A stretch of DNA of 64,000 bases. It comes from Rhodobacter sp. TJ_12. Lineage in GTDB: Bacteria > Pseudomonadota > Alphaproteobacteria > Rhodobacterales > Rhodobacteraceae. The position numbers and the translations under genes were made by a program. Positions 18,567-25,495 of the stretch are shown piece after piece (the stretch's first letter is position 1; each line of letters opens with the position of its first letter). Location of the stretch: contig NZ_NRRD01000015.1 of NCBI RefSeq assembly GCF_020023995.1, positions 23,246 to 87,245 on the forward strand, in the 5' to 3' direction. A model generated the notes under the pieces. That model was not told the DNA's origin and searched no databases. It saw only the letters and a program-made list of their open reading frames with translations.

Positions 18567-20059
18567 CCCACCGCGGAGCATGAAAGACCTCCGTCGATAC
18601 CCCGCCGCACATCCGACAGCACCATGCCCCCGGCATCGATCAATTCCACCTGCAACGGCATCAGCCCAAGCGCATGGGTCGCGCAAGACAGGCACGGATC
18701 ATAGGCACGGATCGCCACTTCGATATGGTTCAAAAGCCCCTCTGTGATCGCGCCGCCCTCAAGATATTGCACCGCCACATCGCGGATCGCGGCATTCATC
18801 GCCTGATTGTTGTTGGTGGTCGACACGATCAGGTTGCAGGCGGTGACACGGTCATCTTCGCCCACGGTATAGTCATGAAACAGCGTGCCGCGCGGCGCTT
18901 CGATCACCCCCACCGCTCGCGCGCGCCGATCCCCCTTATCCGCCATCAGATCGGTGGCGCAGATCGTCGGGTCATCCAGCAGATCGCGGATCAACTCGGC
19001 CGCATGCAGCAATTCGACCAAACGCGCCCAGTGATAAAACAGCGTGCCATGAAGCGGCCGCCCCGCCCCCACAGCCAGGAGCCGCTGGCGTTCGGCCTCT
19101 GCCTTCTCGGAGGTCAGAAGGTCACAAACCTGTATCCGTGCCAGCGGCCCCACCCGATACCAACCCTCCTCCGGGCCGAGCGCCGCGATATGGGGGAATT
19201 TCAGATCGCTCCACGATTGCATATCTTCGCGCAAAACCGCGCGGTAATCGGTATCCCGCACATGGTCGAAGATCACCCCGCCGGCAGCATCGCGGGCGCG
19301 CAAGCTGCCATCATAGTAATCTGCGGCCCCCGAGGCTGAGACGAGCCCCAGCATATTCCCGCCCACTTCGCCGAAATGGTTGTAAAAGGCCGGGTTCGTC
19401 TCATGCAGCCGTTCGACCATGCGCAGCGCGCCCACCGTCCAATCGATCACCTGATCGACATCGGCGCGCAACATATCACGGTTATCGCGTGACAAGGCGG
19501 TGTTCATGCCCCCGGGCACCGCGCCGGTGCCCTGCACCCGCTTGCCCCCCGTGGCCCGCACCACCTCTTGTCCGAAGCGGCGCACCAGCACCCCTTCGGT
19601 GGCGATCTGCGGAAAGGCGTCCAAAAGCCCGACAATGCTGCGCCGGGTCGGCTCGCTGTCAAAGCCCATCAACAGATCGGGCGAGGCCAAATGATAGAAA
19701 TGCACCGCATGGCTTTGCACCATCTGGCCATAATGCATCAGACGGCGCAGTTTCTCGGCGGTGGGGGTTAGCGCGTCATAACCGGCGATCCGGTCCATCG
19801 CCTTGGCCGCGGCCAAGTGATGGCTGACCGGGCAAATGCCGCATAACCGCTGCACCGAAACCGGCACTTCCCAATAGGGGCGGCCATTGATGAATTTCTC
19901 AAAGCCCCTAATCTCGACAAGATGCAGGCGCACCTGATGCACCTTTTGCGCCTCGTCCAGCAAGATCGTGACCTTACCATGCCCTTCGACCCGCGTGACC
20001 GGGTCAATCGCGACACGGCGCAGCTTGCGAGGTTCCAGATTGGTTTCAAGGGCATACAT
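18563..20059 (-). CDS. hoxH: HoxH-like group 3 [NiFe] hydrogenase large subunit
   Basis: A full-length 498-residue large subunit of cytoplasmic NAD(P)-linked hydrogenases. The N-terminus RRVAIDPVTRVEGHGKVT is typical; L1 is RLCGICPVSHH (Cys73, Cys76) and L2 is YDPCLSCATH (Cys456, Cys459). About 36 residues after the last His form the cleavable tail. No stop or frameshift is seen. Its normal partners HoxF, HoxU and HoxY should lie just upstream, but that region (20062-20796) shows only degenerate fragments. Either this is a surviving orphan or partners are encoded elsewhere. The protease and HypC genes that follow are also intact. Confidence 0.9.
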   Translation of the reverse strand: MYALETNLEPRKLRRVAIDPVTRVEGHGKVTILLDEAQKVHQVRLHLVEIRGFEKFINGRPYWEVPVSVQRLCGICPVSHHLAAAKAMDRIAGYDALTPTAEKLRRLMHYGQMVQSHAVHFYHLASPDLLMGFDSEPTRRSIVGLLDAFPQIATEGVLVRRFGQEVVRATGGKRVQGTGAVPGGMNTALSRDNRDMLRADVDQVIDWTVGALRMVERLHETNPAFYNHFGEVGGNMLGLVSASGAADYYDGSLRARDAAGGVIFDHVRDTDYRAVLREDMQSWSDLKFPHIAALGPEEGWYRVGPLARIQVCDLLTSEKAEAERQRLLAVGAGRPLHGTLFYHWARLVELLHAAELIRDLLDDPTICATDLMADKGDRRARAVGVIEAPRGTLFHDYTVGEDDRVTACNLIVSTTNNNQAMNAAIRDVAVQYLEGGAITEGLLNHIEVAIRAYDPCLSCATHALGLMPLQVELIDAGGMVLSDVRRGIDGGLSCSAVG

Positions 20060-20061
20060 CG

Positions 20062-20796
20062 TCAGGCTTTCAGTGGGACCGAACCGGCGGACCGTTGGGG
20101 CCCGCGCGTTGTGATCCGCAAAGGCAGGCCCCCGTCAGGCCGGTCCGCAAGGCGCCAGCCTGTCGGACCGAAAGCTCGCCCCGGACGACCACGCCGACCG
20201 GCCTTCCCCTGCATGGCAGGGGTGACGGTTCTGGGTCGTCCGGGGGGCAGGGAAGCCCCTCGTCGATATCGTGCAAGATATCTTCGAGCATCTCGCCCAC
20301 ATCGAGATGGTTGCACTGCGCAGGCAGGCCCCCGGTCACCGCGCAGGCACCGAGCGCGATGAGCATTGGGTGGTGCTGCGCAGAAAAACTGCGCAGCTTG
20401 TGTAAGGGGTGTTCAGATGGGGTATGGGCATGGCGGCGTCCGCCGGTGGGGGAGGTGAAGCCGACCCGCTTCACGTTTTTCGCCCCCACCGGACAGACCT
20501 CTGCCACCTGTCCGGTCCCGACGACAGGCAGGGCGCCCATCGAACCGGCGGCAGCTTTGACCACCTGAAACGGATGCCTCCTCTGCATCCGTTTACGACG
20601 CCATCCCTCCTCGGACGGCGCCTTGACGCAGGCCGCGGGTCCAGCAAGGACCGTCGCCCCCAAAGCGGCGCGCGCGGGCCTTCCCAGCCCGGCCTCTGCA
20701 CCAGTCTTGCGCAGGATCTGCACAAGCTGGCCGGGGCCCTTGCGATGTGCGGTCAGAATCGGGCGCAGCCCCTCTTCAAACCTTTGCATCCACGTC
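20062..20796 (-). pseudogene. Collapsed remnant of hoxE/F, hoxU and hoxY genes
   Basis: A minus-strand frame of about 240 codons from ATG 20796 that contains fragments of several hydrogenase genes in the expected order. MQRFEEGLRPILTAHRKG with LVQILRKTGAEAG resembles the NuoE-like start of HoxE/HoxF. VAEVCPVGA resembles a ferredoxin-type cluster of HoxU. MLIALGACAVTGGLPAQCN and DVGEMLEDI, then PDDPE and RPVGVVVR, resemble HoxY. The HoxY C-terminus seems to continue in another frame (AFGPTGWRLADR to PLKA), whose stop lies 2 bp before hoxH. The four cysteine ligands of an intact small subunit are absent and the total is far too short for three or four proteins. Resemblance is by eye, so confidence is moderate. 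Confidence 0.55.
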
Positions 20797-21341
20797 CCTC
20801 CGCCTGCGTTGCGTTCAAAATGCCCGCGCAGCCGGGGGGGCTTCAAACGAAATTCGCGCCAAAAGAACGCCAGAAAAGTGGGCGAAAAATGTGCCCAACC
20901 GCGCCGGGCGCGGCACGCGTCGTCAATAGGTCAGACATCGCACCCCTTCAGGGCAGCCAGCGCCCCAGCCGCGCGCGGACAAGCGCCAATTTTTGGTGAC
21001 AAAGTCACAAAATAAGGTCTGCGCCACAGCCAAAACCGGGCCTTTCATCCCTGTTTTCTAAGGCCCTTAGCTGACATTGCAGCCCAAAGCCCTCGGATGT
21101 GCCCAAAGGTTCCGATGCGGACCCATTTGCCCGTTTTCGCGCCCGGTTCGTGGTCGAATACAGTCCTCTGGAACGGCCATTTCGAGACATATTCTTCGGC
21201 AAATAACGCCAAAGCGTGCACCCCGGCACCGACTTTCGCGCGAAAGGCGAAAAATAAGGGTGGTTCAAAACCTTCCACCCACGGCAGGAAAGTGGAAAGT
21301 TTGCACCCAATTGCCCCGAAATGCCCAGATTCGGCGCCGGA
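20797..21341. other. Non-coding gap with a GTGAC palindrome
   Basis: A 545-bp stretch between the hox remnant and nikO, with no convincing gene in any frame. It contains GTGACAAAGTCAC (20996-21008), a perfect 5-bp-arm inverted repeat in an AT-rich patch about 200 bp upstream of the hox remnant start, which may be a leftover operator. The half near nikO shows several A/T-rich clusters but no clear terminator. Confidence 0.5.
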
Positions 21342-22061
21342 TCAGGCCCCGCCGCGCGGCTCCGGGGCATGAATATGCGGATGGGCGTGGAAATGCGGAT
21401 GGGAATGGATCTCAGCTGGGCGCAACACGCCCGCGCGCAGCACCATCGCCCGACTGGCCAGCTCCGAAACGAACCCATCGTCATGCGAAACGAGGATCAT
21501 CGCCCCCTCAAACGCCGCCAGCGCCGCACGCAGCCTTGCGCCGTTTTCCGCATCGATCCCGTTGGTCGGCTCATCCAGCAGCAACACGTCAGGCCGCATC
21601 GCCAAAAGCCCGGCCAAACACACCAGCCGCTTTTCACCGCCCGACAGTTTATGTGTGAACCGCTCCGCCAGATGGGCAAGGCCCAGCCCCTCCAGCACCG
21701 CCAGCGCGGTGGCCCGCGCCGCGTCTTCACCCACGCCAAGATTAAGCGGACCAAAGGCCACATCCTCGATCACGCTGGGGCAGAAAAGCTGATCATCGCT
21801 GTCTTGAAACAAAAAGCCGATCCGGCGCCGCGCGACCCGGAAATCGGCCTCGCGCGTGCACTCTTGGCCAAACAGGGTCACCCGCCCCGCTGCCGGACGT
21901 TCTAACCCGACGATGGCGCGCAACAGCGAGGTTTTGCCCGCGCCATTCGGCCCGACGATGGCCAAGCGTTCGCCCAGTTTCAGGCTTAGGCTGGCCCCGG
22001 ACATCACAACCTGCCCATCGCGGCGAAGGGTCAGATCAGTCAGCGTGACAAGCGGGATCAT
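21342..22061 (-). CDS. nikO: NikO, ATPase of the nickel ECF transporter
   Basis: A 239-residue ABC ATPase of the cobalt/nickel CbiO/NikO family. Walker A is GPNGAGKTSLL, the Q-loop region is FLFQDSDDQLF, the signature LSGGEKRL and Walker B VLLLDEPT. The C-terminus ends in a histidine-rich tail (HSHPHFHAHPHIHAP) that could bind nickel on the cytoplasmic side. The start MIPLVTLTDL is used because its ATG overlaps the nikQ stop. It is the last gene of nikKMLQO. Assignment to nickel rather than cobalt rests on NikK, NikL, the NikR operator and the hydrogenase neighbours. Confidence 0.93.
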   Translation of the reverse strand: MIPLVTLTDLTLRRDGQVVMSGASLSLKLGERLAIVGPNGAGKTSLLRAIVGLERPAAGRVTLFGQECTREADFRVARRRIGFLFQDSDDQLFCPSVIEDVAFGPLNLGVGEDAARATALAVLEGLGLAHLAERFTHKLSGGEKRLVCLAGLLAMRPDVLLLDEPTNGIDAENGARLRAALAAFEGAMILVSHDDGFVSELASRAMVLRAGVLRPAEIHSHPHFHAHPHIHAPEPRGGA

Positions 22062-22771
22062 CCAAGCCCCCATAGCAGAATCAAAAGAAAGGGCGCGGGC
22101 AGCGCGATCGCACGAAGCTTATCCGCCCGTGGCACCGCACGCGTGGCGGGACGGGGCAGCCGGCCCGCATAATGGCGCAGCCGCATCGCCTCTTCTACCC
22201 GGTCGGCGCGTTGCAGCGCGCGCAAAAGCATCCGCCCGATCAGCCAGCCATAGCTGCGCCAACTGTGCAAATTGGTGCCGGGGCGAAAGCTGCGGGCGCG
22301 CATCGCCTCTTGCGCCCGCGCCATCTCAGCCCGGATCAGCGCCAGATAGCGCACGAGCCCCAAAAAAATGCGCACCAAGGGCTCTGGCAGGTGCAGCGCC
22401 CGCAGCGCGGCCCCCAAATGCTCGGGCGCGGCCCCGGCAAAAAGCGCTGACAGAAACAGCACCGAGGCGGTGACCTTGGCCGCCAGTGTCAACGCGCGCC
22501 AAAGCCCTTCGACACTGGCCTGAAGCGGGCCCAGTGTCAGCAGCGCGGTGCCGGGCATGGAAAAGGGCACCGTCACCAGAACGATCAGCAAGAATGCCTC
22601 TAGATGCAGCAAGCGCCGCCATGGCAGGGCGTGCCGCTCCAACGCATAAAGCACCGCAACCAGCGCCAATCCAGCAAAGGCCGGACCGGGCGCATCAAGC
22701 GGCGCAATGAACACAAGCACCGCCGCCCCGGCCAAAAGACGCGCACGCAAATCGCCGGGCCAAAGCGTCAC
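22058..22771 (-). CDS. nikQ: NikQ, transmembrane coupling subunit of nickel ECF transporter
   Basis: A 237-residue CbiQ/NikQ-type T component with about five hydrophobic segments and the two coupling motifs of the family near MRARSFRPG and MRLRHYAGR (A-R-G-like helices that contact the ATPase). The start is taken as GTG at 22771, overlapping the nikL stop as GTGA; a TTG seven codons upstream lies inside nikL and is less likely. It overlaps nikO by 4 bp, consistent with tight translational coupling. Confidence 0.9.
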   Translation of the reverse strand: MTLWPGDLRARLLAGAAVLVFIAPLDAPGPAFAGLALVAVLYALERHALPWRRLLHLEAFLLIVLVTVPFSMPGTALLTLGPLQASVEGLWRALTLAAKVTASVLFLSALFAGAAPEHLGAALRALHLPEPLVRIFLGLVRYLALIRAEMARAQEAMRARSFRPGTNLHSWRSYGWLIGRMLLRALQRADRVEEAMRLRHYAGRLPRPATRAVPRADKLRAIALPAPFLLILLWGLG

Positions 22772-23337
22772 TTGCGCCGACCTCGCGCCCAAAGGCCGAT
22801 CCCCGCCAAGCCGATGATCAGGAAAATCCCCGACATCAGATCGGTCATCCGCATCCGCGCATCCAGCTGTTCAAGCCGCTCCATAAGCGGTGCGACTTCG
22901 CGCGCTACGGCGGCCTCGACCACAGCGGCGATATCACCTTGCGGGGGGGCGGACGACGAGAGGGCGGGGGAATTGGCGGGGGCGGCTTTGGCGGCGGCGG
23001 GCGGCGGCGGCGCCCCGAACCGCTCGGGCCCCAGCGTCGCTTGGGCGATATGCCCATCGCCGGTGTTCATCGTGATCGTCACCGGGGCGGTGATCTGCGC
23101 GGGCGCGACAAAGGCGAAGCCCCCCGTCGCATCGGTCTGCCCTTCGGCCAGGGCGGTCTGGCCCATTGCGGCGCTCCAATGCACGCCCTGCGGACGCCCG
23201 CCGCCGATAAAGAACCCATAGCCCGACACCTCGCCCCCCACGACCTTGGCAAAGACTTTCATCCCATGGGCCGCGGCGGGGCTTGCGGCACAAAGCGCAA
23301 AGATCAGCGACAGAAGCAAGAAGGGCAGGCGGATCAT
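22768..23337 (-). CDS. nikL: NikL, accessory membrane subunit of nickel transporter
   Basis: A 189-residue protein with an N-terminal signal (MIRLPFLLLSLIFALCAASPAAAHG), a periplasmic domain (HGMKVFAKVVGGEVSGYGFFIGGGRP) resembling carboxypeptidase-regulatory or DUF4198-like folds, a Pro/Ala-rich linker, a coiled-coil-like stretch (VEAAVAREVAPLMERLEQLDARM) and one C-terminal membrane helix (LMSGIFLIIGLAGIGLWARGRRK). This layout is that of NikL, which replaces NikN in some NikM systems. After signal cleavage a His-Gly start could take part in metal binding. ATGA overlap with nikM. Confidence 0.85.
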   Translation of the reverse strand: MIRLPFLLLSLIFALCAASPAAAHGMKVFAKVVGGEVSGYGFFIGGGRPQGVHWSAAMGQTALAEGQTDATGGFAFVAPAQITAPVTITMNTGDGHIAQATLGPERFGAPPPPAAAKAAPANSPALSSSAPPQGDIAAVVEAAVAREVAPLMERLEQLDARMRMTDLMSGIFLIIGLAGIGLWARGRRK

Positions 23338-23969
23338 GCGGGCAGGTCCTCTTCGGGGGACAGGCGGGGATGTAACGCACGTGGTTCGACCCGCGCAAGA
23401 AAGCTGATGATGGTGCCGCTCACCGCCGCCTCGACCAGTGCAAGCGGCAGATAGGTCAGCCCCAGCACTTTGGCCGCAGGCGTAAATTCGGGGGCTGACA
23501 AAAACAGCGCCAAGGCCACCCCCGCCGCCGTGCCCGCCACCGCCAGCACAGAGCCCAGCGCCGCCAGCGCCCCCGCCCGCGCGGGGCTGGCAGCATTGCG
23601 GATCATCGGCCCCAGCACCACGCCCACAAGCGCCCCGGGCAGCGCAATGTTCAGCGTGTTGGTGCCCAGACTGGTCAGCCCGCCCATGCCAAACAGCGCC
23701 GCTTGCAGCGCCAAAGCCACCACAACGGCGGGAAATATGCCCCAGCCCAGCATGATCCCCATCACACCGGAAAGCAAAAGATGCACGCTGGACGGCCCCA
23801 CCGGCACCGCAACCAAAGAGGCGGCAAAGAACACGGCGGCCAAAAGCGCCACGCGCGGGATCGCGCGGTCATCCAGCGCCCGCAGACCAAGCGCCACGCC
23901 GCCTGCGGCCAGCGCGCCCGTGCCGATCAGCACTGGCAGGCCTAGCAATCCATCGGGGATATGCGCCAT
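23334..23969 (-). CDS. nikM: NikM, nickel-binding S component
   Basis: A 211-residue CbiM/NikM family membrane protein with about six or seven hydrophobic segments. The family start is normally MHIPDG, where the free N-terminus and His2 hold the metal. Here the start reads MAHIPDGLLG. Methionine aminopeptidase would remove Met before Ala, leaving His again at position 2. Internal SSVHLLLSGVMGIMLGW is the conserved metal and core motif. The ATG at 23969 follows the nikK stop by 1 bp; eight extra upstream codons lie inside nikK and are not used. Confidence 0.94.
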   Translation of the reverse strand: MAHIPDGLLGLPVLIGTGALAAGGVALGLRALDDRAIPRVALLAAVFFAASLVAVPVGPSSVHLLLSGVMGIMLGWGIFPAVVVALALQAALFGMGGLTSLGTNTLNIALPGALVGVVLGPMIRNAASPARAGALAALGSVLAVAGTAAGVALALFLSAPEFTPAAKVLGLTYLPLALVEAAVSGTIISFLARVEPRALHPRLSPEEDLPA

Positions 23970-23970
23970 T

Positions 23971-24750
23971 TTAGCGGCCCGGCGCGGTGGCATGCACCCA
24001 GATCAACGCGCCCTCTTCGACCGGCACCTGTTCCCCCGTGGGCGCGGTCATCGGCGCATCGGCCTCGGTCAGGGCGGCAAAGCCCCACCAGCCCGCCAAA
24101 GGCATCGCATAGGAAAAGGTGCCATTGGCATCGGCGGTGATGACTTGGGTGACGAACGCATCATTCGGCGCGCTCAGGCTGCCCTCATTGACCCATTCCA
24201 CCTCAATCTCGGCAAAGGGAACGGGCGCATCGCCCTTCATCACCACCCCGGAAAAGAGATTGCCCGCCCAAAGCCCGGTGGGGCGGGTCAGCGGACGAAT
24301 TTCAACGGGCAAACCGATCATCTGATCCCAGCCTTCCCCGCTGGCCCAGCTATCGACCACGACTTTTGCATGATGCACGATCATCTTGCCCTCTGCCGGT
24401 TCCCAATAGGGCTGCGGGGTCGCCCAAAACACCGCCGCACCCGGCTCTGGCAGATCGGCCCGCAGGGTCCAGGCCATCGCATCGCCCTGCGGCGCCTCGG
24501 CCAAAGCGGCGGAAAGATCGGTGGCGACACCGCCCGCGACCATCCCGACCGCGGCGGGGCGATCAAGCTGCATGACAGGCCCGCCTTCGAACGGGTGGGT
24601 AAAGGTCAGATCAAGCGTCACCCTGCCGCCCTCGGGCAGCACATCGGCAGAAGGCAGAAGCTCAAGAAAATGCGCTTGTGCGGGCGCAGCGGCGAGCCAG
24701 AGCGCGGGCAGACATCCAAGGGCAAAGGTGCGGGCAACGCGAAGCGGCAT
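23971..24750 (-). CDS. nikK: NikK, periplasmic DUF4198 nickel-uptake protein
   Basis: A 259-residue secreted protein (signal MPLRVARTFALGCLPALWLAAAPAQA, cleaved before HFLELLPSADV). It matches the DUF4198/NikK family found only with NikMLQO systems. Histidines at the mature N-terminus (HF) and in MIVHHAKVVVDSW are candidate metal ligands. It is first in the minus-strand nikKMLQO operon, directly behind the NikR-type operator, and is presumed to capture nickel in the periplasm for NikM. Confidence 0.88.
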   Translation of the reverse strand: MPLRVARTFALGCLPALWLAAAPAQAHFLELLPSADVLPEGGRVTLDLTFTHPFEGGPVMQLDRPAAVGMVAGGVATDLSAALAEAPQGDAMAWTLRADLPEPGAAVFWATPQPYWEPAEGKMIVHHAKVVVDSWASGEGWDQMIGLPVEIRPLTRPTGLWAGNLFSGVVMKGDAPVPFAEIEVEWVNEGSLSAPNDAFVTQVITADANGTFSYAMPLAGWWGFAALTEADAPMTAPTGEQVPVEEGALIWVHATAPGR

Positions 24751-24763
24751 GGCAGTCTCCGTT

Positions 24764-24793
24764 GGTATGATTTTTCAAAACATTAGTCATACC
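24764..24793. promoter_or_regulatory. NikR-type operator between nikK and nikR
   Basis: A 30-bp element with arms GGTATGA and TCATACC separated by 16 bp. It contains exactly GTATGA-N16-TCATAC, the consensus of the E. coli NikR operator. It lies 14 bp upstream of the nikK start codon and about 95 bp upstream of nikR, so it most probably represses nikKMLQO when nickel is plentiful and may also control nikR. Confidence 0.92.
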
Positions 24794-24887
24794 GCGCAGC
24801 TACACAAGTGAAAATCGTTGCCTTGAGGCGAAAATTACAGGAAAATCAAAGCGGTAAGAAAATGACCACTGGAAAGAAAGGGTTTCC

Positions 24888-25412
24888 ATGCAGCGCATCA
24901 CGATCACCCTGACCGATGAAATCGCTGAAGAGCTTGATCTTTTCATGGCGCAAAGCGGCGCGGGCAACCGCTCGGAAGCGATCCGCGATCTGGTGCGGCG
25001 CGCACTGGCCACCCGCCCCGATGCCCCGCCCGAGGCGCCCTGCCTGGGGGTGATGTCTTGCACGGTCGATCAGTCGGTGCGCAACCTTGGCGCGCGGCTG
25101 GCCCAGCGGCGGCTTGATACGCATGACCGCACCTTGGCCGCTTTGTCAGTGCCGCTGGATCATTCCACCTCTTTGGAAATCGAGGTGACGCGCGGCACAT
25201 TGGGCATGCTGACCCGCGCGGCAGAGGCGCAATTTCTGGAACGCGGCGTGGCGCATGGCGCGCTTGCGCTCATTCCGGTGGGGCAAGACGGGGCCCGGCA
25301 CAAACACCCGCAGCCGGATGGGGAACACGGGCATGGCCACGAGCACAGCCATACGGTCGTGCAAACAAGCTTTCGCCCCACCACGGCGCCGACGACCCCG
25401 GATGCGTCGTGA
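24888..25412 (+). CDS. nikR: NikR-family regulator lacking canonical nickel ligands
   Basis: A 174-residue ribbon-helix-helix repressor: MQRITITLTDEIAEELDLF is the DNA-binding part and residues about 50-135 the ACT-like domain. The chain aligns without gaps to E. coli NikR through residue 100, as I recall that sequence. At the four nickel ligands it has Leu76 for His76, Ser87 for His87, Pro89 for His89 and Ser95 for Cys95. His79 and His92 remain, as do Glu30 and Asp34 of the potassium site. A C-terminal tail of about 35 residues is His-rich (HKHP, EHGHGHEHSH). Metal sensing may have moved to the tail or to other residues. The operator next door is canonical. Confidence 0.92.
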   Translation: MQRITITLTDEIAEELDLFMAQSGAGNRSEAIRDLVRRALATRPDAPPEAPCLGVMSCTVDQSVRNLGARLAQRRLDTHDRTLAALSVPLDHSTSLEIEVTRGTLGMLTRAAEAQFLERGVAHGALALIPVGQDGARHKHPQPDGEHGHGHEHSHTVVQTSFRPTTAPTTPDAS

Positions 25413-25414
25413 AA

Positions 25415-25432
25415 CCGTTACGTAAACGTTAA
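25415..25432 (+). promoter_or_regulatory. Pho-box-like direct repeat upstream of phoX
   Basis: CCGTTAC-GTAA-ACGTTAA shows CGTTA repeated with an 11-bp period, the spacing of PhoB boxes (consensus CTGTCAT-N4-CTGTCAT). The match to the consensus letters is only partial. It lies about 65 bp upstream of the PhoX-like phosphatase, where phosphate control is expected. It sits 2 bp after the nikR stop. Confidence 0.35.
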
Positions 25433-25495
25433 CGGCGCGTCGCACAGCCGCTCTAGCACGGCCTCACCCCAACCATATTGGAACAGGTGAGACCC

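Noticed and set aside
20070..20846. One intact 258-residue novel protein upstream of hoxH
   Set aside because: It mixes short stretches resembling HoxE/F, HoxU and HoxY in operon order, lacks complete cofactor motifs, and the HoxY end appears to lie in another frame. A degenerate remnant fits better.
22772..22792. A TTG start for nikQ inside nikL
   Set aside because: The GTG at 22771 overlaps the nikL stop as GTGA, the coupling pattern used throughout this operon.
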